NCBI RefSeq assembly: GCF_040712315.1
Contig: NC_134014.1
Coordinates: forward strand, 42,955,634-43,019,633
DNA from: Castanea sativa
Taxonomy: Eukaryota > Streptophyta > Magnoliopsida > Fagales > Fagaceae
Direction: 5' to 3'
DNA: 64,000 nt
Shown here: piece after piece, positions 25,640-36,499 of the stretch
Layout of the letters: every line of letters begins with the position of its first letter
Position numbering within the stretch: position 1 is the stretch's first letter
The notes under the pieces: generated by a model
What the model was told of the DNA's origin: nothing
Seen by the model: only the letters and a program-made list of their open reading frames with translations
Databases searched by the model: none
Made by a program: the position numbers and the translations under genes

Positions 25640-26930
25640 ATTGTTCCAAATCTTTGGCCGAGATGAACGTTCCTCCTACGGTTGTTAGAACCAACTTGAC
25701 CGACTTGCCCGGTGGCCGACACAAGTCGCTTTAACTTTCCCTCACCGACGAGCGCTCTAGATGGTTCCACGGTGGTCCGACGGTTCTCGCAGTGTGGCCC
25801 ACATCCCGATGGTACCGACGAAAAGATTTTGATTTCTTCTCGCGGGGTCCCCGCCATCTTGCCAGCCATGTACGAAGAAGGGCTCTTTACGAATTTTTTC
25901 TAACAACCTGATGCACCGGTTCTCGAACACGGTATTTAGACGAGGTGCCGCCAGAGCCGGATTGTCCAAAGTAATCCCTCCTCGGCTTGTTGTTGTGATA
26001 TCCGTCCGACCCGAAATCCCTTCTCTCCCCGGCGGATAACCTTCTCCTTTCCTTTCCCCTGCGCCTCGGGTCTTCCTCTACCCTTTTATATTCATCAATA
26101 CGATCCATAAGACGGCGTACGGCCGCGGACGGCTTTTTCGTCAAAGACTTTCTTAGGTCGTGATCGGTAGGGAGGCCCACCTTAAAGGTATTAAGGGCCA
26201 CCTCATCAAAGTCGCCATCTATTTCATTAAACATTTCCCAAGTATCGTCGGAGTATGCTTTCGGTCTCCTTCCTTCATGACCATGGACAAGAACGAGTCC
26301 AATGGCCGAGGAACTCGCTACACGTAATGAACCGCGAAGCAAATGCCCTAGTTAGTTCCCCAAATGACCCTACGGATCCCGATTTGAGACCGTTAAACCA
26401 TCTCATAGCCACGGGTCCCAGCCGTGGAGGGGAAGACTTTACACATCAAAGTCTCGTTGTGAGAGTGCACCGCCATCCTTTGGTTGAAATGACTCACGTG
26501 CTCCACCGGATCAGTCCGGCCATTATAGATGGTAAAGGTGGGCCGGGTGAACCTCCTAGGAAGCCTCCCCTCTCAATCCTCCGTGAAAACGAAGATTTAG
26601 AGAGTTGGTGCAACGCCCTACTCATGGTATCGTTGCCTAAGCCCCTAGATCGAAGCTTCTTATGTCTACGGGTTGGTTGGTCGTTCCTCACTGTTGGAGG
26701 ACGTTGCAGCAGTGGGGGAATATGACCTTGAATCGTAGCCAACTTCCCTATCCTTCTACGAGGAAGAACTAGACGAGGACGGGAAACCTTACGTTTAGCA
26801 CGGCGTAACTTCCTTTTCAAACAATTGATTTCCTTCTCGCATGGATTTAGAACCCTCATCATGGGTAGCGCTACCCTCCATGAGTATGGCTAGCCTCAGG
26901 GTATTCCGTATGGACGCTTCCCTCACGATC
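25640..26930 (-). pseudogene. Gag region of the 11.2-kb element
   Basis: The 26342-25887 segment contains WEMFNEIDGDFDEVALNTF, then LTKKPSAAVRRLMDRIDEYK, and an Arg-rich tail, matching the C-terminal half of plant Gypsy Gag. The N-terminal half lies between about 26930 and 26340 in shifted frames (for example a stretch complementary to the histidine/cysteine-rich HNE..LMCKVF type region cannot be read continuously). Gag forms the particle around element RNA. The 5' end of gag follows the primer binding site closely. Confidence 0.8.
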
Positions 26931-27034
26931 CCTACGATGTTCAAGACGTTCGAAATGATCTTCCGGTTGTGATCCCGTGACTCGCATGGTGAGAGCCTAA
27001 ACTGCCATAATATCCCTACTACTTCTAGACTAGA

Positions 27035-27052
27035 TCCCCACGGACGGCGCCA
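27035..27052 (-). other. Primer binding site of the 11.2-kb element
   Basis: Read on minus, TGGCGCCGTCCGTGGGGA begins two bases inside the 5' LTR end. A TGGCGCC-type start is common in plant Ty3/Gypsy elements; which tRNA 3' end it pairs with was not determined. Confidence 0.7.
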
Positions 27053-27054
27053 AT

Positions 27055-27806
27055 TGTAAGTGCACAATTACACCCGGACCCAAGAACAAGCATGGGCTCG
27101 GGGCCCAATGAGCATTAAACAATATGAATTTGTAGAGTGTGGGCTTCAAACCTAGGTTAGAAATGTATAGGGATTAAATGACAGATTAAAGATTGCCAGT
27201 ACCTGGAAACAACAAGGAGTAATGTAAATAGGCCTCCTCGGACGTAAGCCGAGAGTTTGTTCTTATATTATATCTCTTTCTTTGTCTTTTTTATTTTTTA
27301 GGTTACAAAAAGTTCCGTCCCCTTTCTGTTCTAGGTCCCCCTTAAATACTCCCCTTTTAATACTTTATACACGTGTTGCCCCCAATTCCTCCCTTTAGCC
27401 TAGATATTTCTTTTCTTAGTGCCTTTGAACGGTAACTAGAAGTTTCCCTTCCACTCGTTCAAGTGTCACTTCCCCATTAATGCGGCGGGGTGGTAGGTGC
27501 GAGGTCTTTAATGTGGAGGTAGCGGCCTTTATCTTTGATATTCTTCCAACATCGGTGCTTCTAGGACATTCAAGGGTTCACCCCTTTAACCATCGTGGTC
27601 TTGACCGTGTCATTCCCTAACCTTTACCATGAAGTTCGGGTTCTCTAGTGTCGGTCCAGGGGAAAACCATCCTCGGCTGGACCCTCGGATCCTCGGCGTA
27701 TGGGCCGACTTAAAGTACTAACAAGTCCTAAACTCAAGAGCAGGTTGGCCTTACTTAGTAAGACCCAACGGCCCATATTACTATCAAGATCTTTTTACTC
27801 CCCACA
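27055..27806 (-). repeat. 5' LTR of the 11.2-kb element
   Basis: 752 bp. It carries the promoter for the minus-strand transcript. On plus it runs TGTAAGTGCAC to CTCCCCACA, matching 16560-17307 apart from about two dozen differences. Confidence 0.93.
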
Positions 27807-27811
27807 GTAAT
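27807..27811. repeat. Target site duplication GTAAT, right
   Basis: GTAAT follows the LTR end CCCCACA directly and matches 16555-16559. Confidence 0.9.
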
Positions 27812-27868
27812 AATAATAATAATAAATATATTATGAGATAACTCTTAAAAATATTATCATGATAGACA

Positions 27869-27911
<43 letters not shown>

Positions 27912-27960
27912 TAAATATATTATGAGATAACTCTTAAAAAAATTATCATGTGTAACACGT
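27807..27960. repeat. Duplicated (TAA)n target block beside the retrotransposon
   Basis: A unit made of AGACAATAG, a TAA microsatellite and AAATATATTATGAGATAACTC occurs twice. The first copy is split by the retrotransposon (left part before 16560, right part from 27807); the second lies at 27871-27955. The insertion therefore went into one TAA tract of a pre-existing tandem duplication. Confidence 0.75.
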
Positions 27961-28644
27961 GAGTTTGAAACTAGTAACCCATAAAAGTCAAACGATTATA
28001 TTATCCATCATTGCCAAACGATTATTTTTCTCATAATTGCCAACAATTATTTTATTTATAAATTCCCATTAGAAAATAAATAATAATAAAAGTGTTTCAA
28101 AGATACACCCACACCAACAGGAGGTCGATATGTGCAAAGTCAGTAGGGAAAACTGTTTCTGTGTTATCCAGTCACGTTGTTTCAAGCACAAGCACGAGAG
28201 TAATGTTTTGCAATGAATAAAGATTTTATTACATTTGGTATCGTTTCTAAGAAATCCAACTGAAGGGAACTCTATAATTCCTATTTAGAAGATTCTGTAT
28301 AAAATTTGAAGCCTACTAGTATTGGATACAAGCTTTCTGCAAGGCATCAGACGCATCAAGGATAAAGGATCCACAGAAAATCCCCTCTATCTGAGTCTAG
28401 AATATCAACCACCCCAACAGAAAATAAAGGAAAAGAAAAAAGAAAAAAGAAAAAAGAAAAAAAAAGCCCGAAACTTAGGTGAAATTCAAACTGAACAGTG
28501 TGACCGGCCCACTGTCACTGGTGACCTCCCAAATGAACTCTCTAATACCATTTGATTTTCTGCTTTGTCCATTTTGACATGAAGGCCAGTAGTTTCAAAT
28601 TCACACAGCACTTACATATATCTTAGATGTCCCCGGCTAATCTT
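27961..28644. other. 3' flank and untranslated region of the IRX14-like gene
   Basis: No separate gene. The part near 28645 should be the 3' untranslated region of the minus-strand glycosyltransferase gene. An A-rich (AAAAAAG)n run lies at 28429-28466. Confidence 0.5.
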
Positions 28645-31600
28645 TCAATTTTGTTCAGAATGCCTCACAGGGAGCTGTGTGTCTACTATTTTTGTGTCAT
28701 GCTTTCTCTTACTTCGCGAACTGCGTTTAGATCTGGGCGTTCGAGTCTTGGGAGAATGTTTCACAGTGTGCTCTTGGACACCAACCACTACTTTTTCATT
28801 AGATGGGAGTTCAGGAGGAGCATCTGGCCATGGTGTACGTTTTGATGGGACAGTGATCTCCAAAGGAGGGTCAACTATCCATCTGAACACAACATAAACA
28901 AATTCAATAAATGTTATTAATGCAGTACAACTTATCCAGTTAACAGAATTTGGAATTGAAAATATAGATCCAATTAGAGCAGGTTTGACAAAGCAGAATA
29001 CAATGAGAACCATAATTTATGGCTTTGATCTTATTTGTAATGCAGAACCATACATTGAGAATACGATGTCTCAGGATGACCAAAATGATGAACACTGACT
29101 TCAAAGGAAAAAGATAGACACAAACATCCAGAAATCACACAATTGATGAATGCTAATTACATTGACTTCTGGAAGCATCAAAGGGTAAACACAATATAGG
29201 TTGTGAAAGGCCTCTATTTCAGACAGTTAAGTAGCATCACGATCCATCACCTCATGTGGGAGGTCTTAGGATCAATCCTAGAATGTGCACCAAGTTTGAA
29301 GGTAGTGGAAATGTGTTTGCTTATGGTTGCAATATCTTAAACCTAGTGAACACAGGAAAAGAACGAAATTTAAAAGGGGTGTGGGGCCAGCTAATGTGAA
29401 TAAAATGGCGCCTCAAATAACCTTTGAACACTATATTTGGCTGTAATAAGGGGGCATCATCACCACCACAAGCCAAATATAAATGGATTGATTTATTGAA
29501 ATTTCCCACACCACTTCTTCATTAATCACTAAATCTCTCCTCCCTCCCCCTTCTCTCTCTCTCCCTCTCTCTCTCTCTCTCTCCCTCTCTCTCAACTGCC
29601 TAGTTTATGTATATGCTGGAAAACTTCAAGATCAAGCCCTCTTTTTTTCTTTTTCTCCCCCAGATTACAAGTGAGGGAGACCAAGAGAGGGGCTCATCTG
29701 GTCATGGTCTACACTTTGTGGATGCCATATGCTGAAATGCATCTGAAATAATATGATGGCCTTAAACTAAACCAAAACAAGAATGGATATGCCATAAAGT
29801 CTCTCGCATCTGATGTGATAAGATGGCTGGGGCTCATCTAAAACCACTCCACTGGATAGTGGTATGTTAGAAAGTAATATAATGGCCATAAACTAACCCA
29901 TAACAAGAATGGATAGGCCATAACGTCTCTTGCATCTGATGTGATAGGATGGTTGGGGGCTCATCTATAACCACTCCACTGGATGGTGATACGCTAGTTT
30001 AAAAGGATTTTTCTCTGAAATTAATGAATAGGCTCAATTCATCTTTATCCTAAATATGCCTTTCTCTATTAACATCAGGCAATAGTAGTTTTCTATTAAC
30101 TAAAACTAAACATAGCCCTTTGTGTGTTGTGTAGGAATTACGGCTATATCAAGTCTTGATTCATTGTAGGCCTCAACATGTTACAACATTCACACATCCA
30201 ACTGACAGCCAATTACTTAGCATATATTTATTTTTCTAACCATAAAAAAATAAAAAATAAAAAATAAAAAATAAAATAAAAAAGAAAAAAAGAAAAAAAG
30301 AAAAGAAAAGAAGAAGGGAGGTACTTATCCAAGGGAGGTAGAGTCACTTTAATTTAAAGCACTCTATCTAATCTACCCACTTATTTTCTATCATTATTTC
30401 CTATACCTGTTGTTGTGGCTAACTAAATTGAGAAACTTCGGAGGAATTTCTTATGGGGTGGCACTGGTGATGAACCAAAATTCCATTTGGTTAAATGGGC
30501 TACTGTTTGCACTCCCATTTCTTCGGGTGGTTTTAGGATAAGGAAGGTAAGACTTTTTAATGAAGCTTTGCTTGGAAAATGACCATGGAGATTTGGGATG
30601 GAGAAGGCTGCCCTTTGGAGGCAAGTGATAGAGGTGAAATATGGCTGTTGATGGGGTGGCTAGTGTACTAAGCCTGTTAATGGTCCATATGGTGTTGGCT
30701 TGTAAAAAAATATTAGTCGGGGATGGCCTTCTTCTTCTCGCCACATTCTATATAATATGGGGGATGGGTCTAGGGTGAATTTTTGGCAAGACCGTTGGTG
30801 TGGTAAGACATCTTTTGCAGTTAGCTATCCTGAATTACTTAGATTTTGCCGAAATAAGGATCCTAGTGTGGCTGAGCTTATGAAATTTGATAATGGAGTC
30901 CTGTTTTGGGATGTAAGTTTCTTTAGGGGTGTGCATGCTCGGGAATTAAAGGCACTGGCCGGTTTTACGGATACCATATATGGCGCTTTGGTGTAGGGGT
31001 TTGGTGAGGATTACATGTGCTGGAAAATTGATAAAGAGAAGGGCTTCATGGTAAAGGATTATTATAGTCTTTTAGTGGGCTCTAATGACAATTGCTTTCC
31101 TTGGAAAAGTATTTGGAAATAGAAGATTCCTTCTCGAGTAGCTTTCTTTGTTTGGACTGCTGCTTTAGAGAAATGCTTAACGATTGACAATTTATGAAAA
31201 AGGAAGGTTTGGATTTTGGATTGGTGCTACATGTGCAAGTGTAATGGTGAATTGGTTGATCATCTTTTTCTTCATTGTCTAGTTGCTATGGATCTGTGGT
31301 CTATGGTGTTTAGTTTGTTTAGAGTGAGTTGGGTTATGCCGCAATCTGTAGTGGGGCTTCTAGTGTGTTGGCAAGGCAAATTTGGTCATCATCGAAATGG
31401 ATATATATGGTTGACTGTTCTCCATTGCTTATTGTAGTGTCTTTGGAGGGAGAGAAATAGTAGGTGCTTTGAAGATAAATAGAGATCCATATCAAACCTA
31501 AAGCTATTTTTCTTTAGAACTTTAATAGATTGGTTGGCTACTTTGCGAAACGAATCATTTTTTCTTTTCTTAATTTCTTAAATTCTTGTAATTTTTGTTC

Positions 31601-34213
31601 TTGAATTGTTTGACCCTTTGTATACTCCCTGTGTACTAGGGTGTTCCTTTTTTGATATCAATAAACTTATTACTTAAAAAAAAATTTATAAAAAAAAAGA
31701 AAAGAAGAAGAGGAGCTAACAGAGGCGGAGTTTAAAAGCAAGGCAACTGTGAACTAGGAAAGCCTTTAGAATTTGGCGGAGGGGAAGTCTTGCAAGCAAA
31801 AGGTAGTGGAATGGCTGTTAAATGCTCTAATGTGATGGAAATTTGATAGAACAGGACAGGGGCTATTGTAATAGGGTAGAAATCTTTTTAAATAAGTAAC
31901 AAATAGAAATTGCAGAGAATTTAAGAATCACACGCACTGAGAATTAAAGAAGACCAAACATGAGGAGTCGTGGGCCTATACTCCTTGCAGTTAGCAATGC
32001 TCAACTCCTCACAAATAAGAATCCCTAATAATCCTATTTTTAATGAAAGAGATGATAAGAAAGAGGAAGGTGGTCAGAATGTACTAATTCTCCTCTCCTA
32101 TCCCCACATCTGCTTTCATTCTAAACATACCCTACATAATACAGGACATGCAACCAGTAAAGACTATCCAAGCTAACCTAGTGCTGACTCATAGGTTCTA
32201 TCCTTTACATTTCTACCCTTTGAATTATTGTTGGAAAGTTCTGGTTTGTCTTGCGTCAACTAGAAATGAGACACATACAAAAACAAAGAGAATTGAATAT
32301 GACAATTTCCAGTATGGTTTGAGACAGAATAACACACATAAAATTGGAGAGGACATGGAAGCATAATTCAGTTTGTAACTGTATTACGAAGGAACATACA
32401 TAGCATGTTTTGTATGATATATCTTTAACCATAGATGATTTTTAGAATTACCTGTCTGCACAAATTTATGAGTTTTATGATATTTATGTCTATAATGTAT
32501 GTAGAAAGGCAACTTCTAGATACAACCCCAGACACAATTTAATGGCAAGAATTTTTAACTGATTTTGAAGTGAATAGTTACAGAAGTAACCTGTTAGAAG
32601 TGAAAATAAGAAAAAATCGGCGGCAACCCTGGGCACAACTGCTGTTCAGCAGTGTAACCCTAGGCAAAACTGCAGTTGGCAGTCAAACAGCAGCAAACGG
32701 CACTTGAAGTAGCACCTCAAGTGCCAATTGGCACTTGAGGCTCAGATGGGTCCCAAATTTCAACAATAGCTCCCTCAAGTCTCTAGACATGTGTCTGTAG
32801 CTGAGTTAGTTGGGATGGTGTTCAGATTAGGGCCAATTCAAGAGTTGGATGTAATTGAGTACATTTTGACAAAGTTAGTTTGAGTTAGTTAATTCTAGCA
32901 CATGCATGAATTAATAAAGCACTTGCATGTTTGTTAGGATCAGCTAGGAGTCTCATTTTAACTCTCTTTTTCAAAAACACATGCAATTACCCATCTTTAG
33001 CATGTGTTAGAAAGGCCAACCAATAGGAGTGAGCCATGTGTGGCCAATAGAATTAAACATGAGTTGTATGAATCGATCCACGTAACCCTCATTTAGTATG
33101 TAGGAGAATAAACTTGTTGTTACTTAGACTATTGTTAGTCTTGCTTGGACATGGAGGCTCCCTAAAAGAAGTCTCAATCAGAGAAGGTGACTCTCTAGAA
33201 GAAGCCACAAGCTATCCAACTCAACCATCATTCTCATGCAACCAAAACCCTAATCCCAATTAACATCAAACCCTAATCTTCATTTTTCATCAACAACCAT
33301 CATCAAAGACCTCAAACCCCTAAACTCAAGGCCATGCAAGAAATTCTAGGGTCCTAAATACATAAATCTAGGAACCCAATCGTCAATATCCGAATTTACA
33401 CATCAAGGAACACCAACCCAAAGTGTGTTCCTTACATAACACATGGGCACAGCTGATGTATCATTATAACTGACATGCTAATAATCAACACAGAGTATTG
33501 CTGAATATATCAAAGAGACAATGTAACATGGCGAATGTCTATCAATAAAAATATATGAGACGCACAAGTTCAAGAAGAAGTTGCTACAAGCACTTCGAGG
33601 AATAATAAGTCAAACGATCAATGCATTCAAACACCCCCATGAGCTAAAGAGTAGAAAACCAATATTTCTTTCCAAAATTTCATTGTCAATAAAATCAGAC
33701 AGTCTGAAAAAGGTTAGTACCACATCAGCAACTGCGTTTACCCTCGTGATAAGATCTTTTATTTTGAAAAATAGGTTCATCTTCTAAAAGTTAGAATGTT
33801 GTGCACAAGCTATATTCTAGTACACTAAATTTTAACAAGAATAAGTGAATAACTCATGTTACTCAAACTGCAATTCCTGCAGATTATAGAAACTTAAGGC
33901 ACAAGAGCAACTATAAAAGGAAATAAAGTGCACACTTGATGCCTAATTCTCATGCCATAGCCCACTTCCAACCAGTACATTCTTTTAATAATGTGTACAC
34001 TACAAAATTCTAACAGGGCAGTGCTTGGAATGATACGGGATTCTCATTCAGCTTGACTTCACCTAGATTTTTCTTTTTGTTTTTTGCTCAAACACTTTTT
34101 CATCTTGATGTCTAAGATTGGGCAATAATTGCATGACCTCCTTCCATTGTAAGATCGAAATGGAGGTTGAGGTTATGGGGTTCCAAATCCCTGGATGCAT
34201 GTGTATCTTACCA

Positions 34214-34255
<42 letters not shown>

Positions 34256-36319
34256 AATAAATAAACAAACTAGGCAGTCATTGATTTCAATTAGCATTCT
34301 GATCTCAATTTACACAAAGGTCAGTAAAGAAGCTTTTACTGTTTGGGAGTTTATAAAACAAGGAATGAAAAGAAAGAAATATATAGTTTTACTATTATAC
34401 CATTCACCTTTTATTTGTGTTTTTTACCCTCAAACCTAAGGGAATGGAATGAGCATAATTCTCTCATAGCCATTCCATTCCTTCCTATTAAACTTTCAAA
34501 CATGGGAATGGATGGAATAATTCTAAAAAATCCCTTTCAATCCATTCCTTTCCCCTCTCCCAAACGAATTGTAAAAAGATTAGTCTGATCTTATGATTTC
34601 AATTAATCAAAGTGTCAAACTATTAGAAAGGATGGTCATCAATGGTCAAATAAAGACAATTCCTACATGCACACATAGAGACAACTCCAACATGCATAAC
34701 ATGTGGCAGCAGGCAAGCATATCACAACAATCAATGATGAATATGTATATCTAACACCATCAAAATCTAAAATGACTTTGCATTGCTTACATAAATCAGA
34801 TTTTTATACTTACCAAAGAAGATATTGAAACGTAATAGCGAAAGATAAAAAAGACTCACCCAGAAGGAAATTTGCTATCAGCACGAGCTTCAACACGGAG
34901 CCACCATAGCAAGACTTGGCGCCCGCAGCTTCCAAGTGGCTCCACTACAGAAATGTCCTTTAGTAGAGACAAGGGACTCTCTATATCCTCATCAACCCCA
35001 TCTAATGAATCTAGATCCTTAACCAACTCTGGCTTTTCTTCGGCATCCTTCCAAAACAATCGGGAATTCAACACAAACCCAGCCCATTCAAGCTTCCTAG
35101 GCAACACAATCGCCCTGTCACCAATGTAAGTAGCACTCTTCCCCACATACGGTATGGAATTAAATGTATGCCAACCAACCAACTGATTGGATGCATTACA
35201 AGCTGGACCTTGAACTGGCATCGACGGGTCCTCCCCATCCTCCTTTTTCTCAATCACTGAAACCGATGATTCATCCGTTTCACTCGAATGAGCAAGTATC
35301 CCAACCGAAACAGCACCAACCCATTTCACATTCTGAATCTCATCAAAAAGCTCCGAACTATGCATATTACTATCATCAGCAAACATCACAATCCCATCCA
35401 TCTTCTCCTCTTTCACAATTCTGTTCCATCACACACACACACACAAACACAAACCAATTCAAATTCACACTCTATATCCTAACTTAACATTCAAAAATTT
35501 TAATCAAATTTCACAGAAAGTAAACCAAAACAAAACAAGACGCAGAGTCAGAAGAATTGACCTCAAAGCGTGGAGGCGCATTTTCGTCTCCAAACGGTGG
35601 CGAGCTTCCCACGAATTCGGCATTCGCTGATCGAAACCGACATGGATAATCCTAAGCCCGGACTTGGCGAGAACCGAAGAGGTCTCGTTGGTGACTCCAC
35701 CAGCCTCCACGACGATCCAGACGAGATCGTACGGAACCAGCATGAGCGAGTGCATAACGCCAGTCAAATGCAGAGTCTGGAAAGTCCGCACGTAGGTCGG
35801 AGTGACCGCAATGACGGTCTTAGGGTTCTTGACTCCGAACTGGAGCCTCTGCTCCATCTGGACCCGCTCGATGATCCGATGCGCCTTCATGACCTCGTCC
35901 GGGTTCGGGTGCGGCCACGGCCGGATTCGGATCCCGTGGCGACCAACCACGACCCGGCTGCTGGAGGTAGTGACGGCAGCGGTGGTGGTGGTGGTCGCGG
36001 CGGTTCTGTTGAAAGGCAATTCGGGATTGACGATTGGATTGGAGTGGAAGTTGAGGGTTTGGGAGAGGTCGGTGGCGGAGCGAAACGGCGACGTGTAGAG
36101 GTTAGTGGCGGAGGTAGAGAACAGAAAGAAGAAGACAAGGCGAGAGAACCGGTAACCAAGGACAAGGCTAATAAGGCAACAGAGACCGTGGAGGATTAGC
36201 CAGAATATAGCTGAGGGAGACTTGATCGAACCGTCTGATGACGAATCTAACGGCGCTGGGCCTCTGAAGCTGTTGTTACGGCGATTCATGTAGCTCTGTT
36301 GCAACGCCGAGAGCTTCAT
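28645..36319 (-). CDS. IRX14: GT43 glycosyltransferase, IRX14-type, three exons
   Basis: Exons 36319-35562, 35420-34860 and 28882-28645 join in frame across GT..AG introns to 1557 bp (518 residues; Arabidopsis IRX14 is of similar size). A short basic cytosolic N-terminus is followed by a membrane anchor (about residues 36-69), a Ser/Thr-rich stem and the GT43 domain. That domain contains [34 protein letters not shown] and the metal/nucleotide site FADDSNMHS (266-274). The C-terminus is Arg/Lys/Ser-rich ([13 protein letters not shown]). By family knowledge, IRX14 acts in the Golgi with IRX9 and IRX10 to extend the xylan backbone of secondary walls. Intron 2 is about 6 kb and full of repeats. 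Reads as intact; IRX14 versus an IRX14-like paralogue is not separable here. Confidence 0.93.
29520..29594. repeat. CT-rich microsatellite in intron 2 of the IRX14-like gene
   Basis: An interrupted CTCTCT run lies within the large intron. On the transcribed strand it reads as GA repeats. Confidence 0.85.
29752..29995. repeat. Tandem duplication, period about 124 bp, in intron 2
   Basis: Two adjacent copies begin GATGGCCTTAAACTAAACC (29755) and AATGGCCATAAACTAACCC (29880) and share AACAAGAATGGATA, GTCTCTCGCATCTGATGTG and CCACTCCACTGGAT words with about 10% differences. Non-coding. Confidence 0.8.
30430..31690 (+). pseudogene. 5'-truncated LINE (L1-type) fragment in intron 2
   Basis: A plus-strand relic of a non-LTR reverse transcriptase tail. 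Readable pieces are [21 protein letters not shown] near 30433 (shown in part: FLWGG and [11 protein letters not shown]), [20 protein letters not shown] at 30757, the zinc-binding RVT segment with [19 protein letters not shown] at 31219, and [11 protein letters not shown] near 31450. This ends in an AATAAA-like ATCAATAAACTTATTACTT and an A run at about 31675-31690. The order matches the C-terminal third of plant L1 ORF2. Many in-frame stops make it dead. It lies opposite to the host gene and accounts for about a fifth of the giant intron. Target duplications are not clear. Confidence 0.85.
32715..32740. repeat. Perfect 26-bp palindrome
   Basis: Arms CCTCAAGTGCCAA and TTGGCACTTGAGG meet with no spacer, inside a locally GC-richer patch (32615-32760) that also repeats GCACTTGA and AACCCTgGGCA..ACTGC words. 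Located in intron 2 of the IRX14-like gene. Function unknown. Confidence 0.85.
34219..34252. repeat. (TA)n microsatellite in intron 2
   Basis: About 17 TA units in intron 2 of the IRX14-like gene, 3' flank TAATAAATAAATAAAC. Confidence 0.95.
34333..34580. mobile_element. MITE-like element in intron 2
   Basis: About 250 bp between TTTGGGAGTTTA and TCTCCCAAACGAATTG, short inverted termini. It contains repeated GGAATGGA / CCATTCC words in both orientations (34440-34550). Non-coding. Confidence 0.5.
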
Positions 36320-36332
36320 TTTCCTTTCTTTT

Positions 36333-36420
36333 CTCTCTCTCTCTCTCTCTCTGTGTGAAGTGAGAGAGGTATTTGTTGTGTTGAGTTGAGTTGAGTTGAG
36401 TTGAGTTGAAGTTTGATTTG
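36333..36420. repeat. CT run and (TTGAG)n in the IRX14-like 5' region
   Basis: A (CT)10 run lies 15-35 bp upstream of the ATG at 36319, followed by five GTTGA/TTGAG pentamers (36379-36408). On the transcribed strand they read as GA and CAACT repeats, so they probably lie in the 5' untranslated leader. GA/CT tracts near plant start sites are common regulatory features; a role here is inference. Confidence 0.7.
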
Positions 36421-36499
36421 GTTTTTAGAGAGAGAAATGGAGGTTGGGATTGGGTGAGGGAGGTGGTGGTGGAAGTCTGGAGGTTAGGCGGGGTGGGTT

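Larger units (their letters stand above)
16560..27806 (-). mobile_element. Full-length Tat-like Ty3/Gypsy LTR retrotransposon, 11.2 kb
   Basis: Both LTRs (16560-17307, 27055-27806) and the flanking GTAAT duplications are present. The sense strand is minus: primer binding site at 27035-27052, then gag (about 26.9-25.7 kb), protease (25.6-25.0), reverse transcriptase (24.8-23.8), RNase H (23.8-22.85) and integrase (22.8-21.93). After these come a 151-bp tandem array, an antisense multi-exon gene on plus (17817-20340) and a polypurine tract (17308-17322). Protease-RT-RNaseH-integrase order marks Ty3/Gypsy; the antisense gene between pol and the 3' LTR marks the Tat group. All coding parts are broken by frameshifts, many at CG-containing words, so it looks non-autonomous as written. 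Confidence 0.93.

Noticed and set aside
28322..28555. A 77-codon plus-strand frame with Lys-rich run
   Set aside because: The Lys run is a simple A-rich repeat and the rest lacks homology; it lies in the 3' region of the IRX14-like gene.
35570..36199. A 209-codon plus-strand open frame opposite IRX14 exon 1
   Set aside because: It lies wholly over the coding exon of the glycosyltransferase on the other strand and has an Arg/Gly/Val-rich mirror composition; no independent evidence for it.
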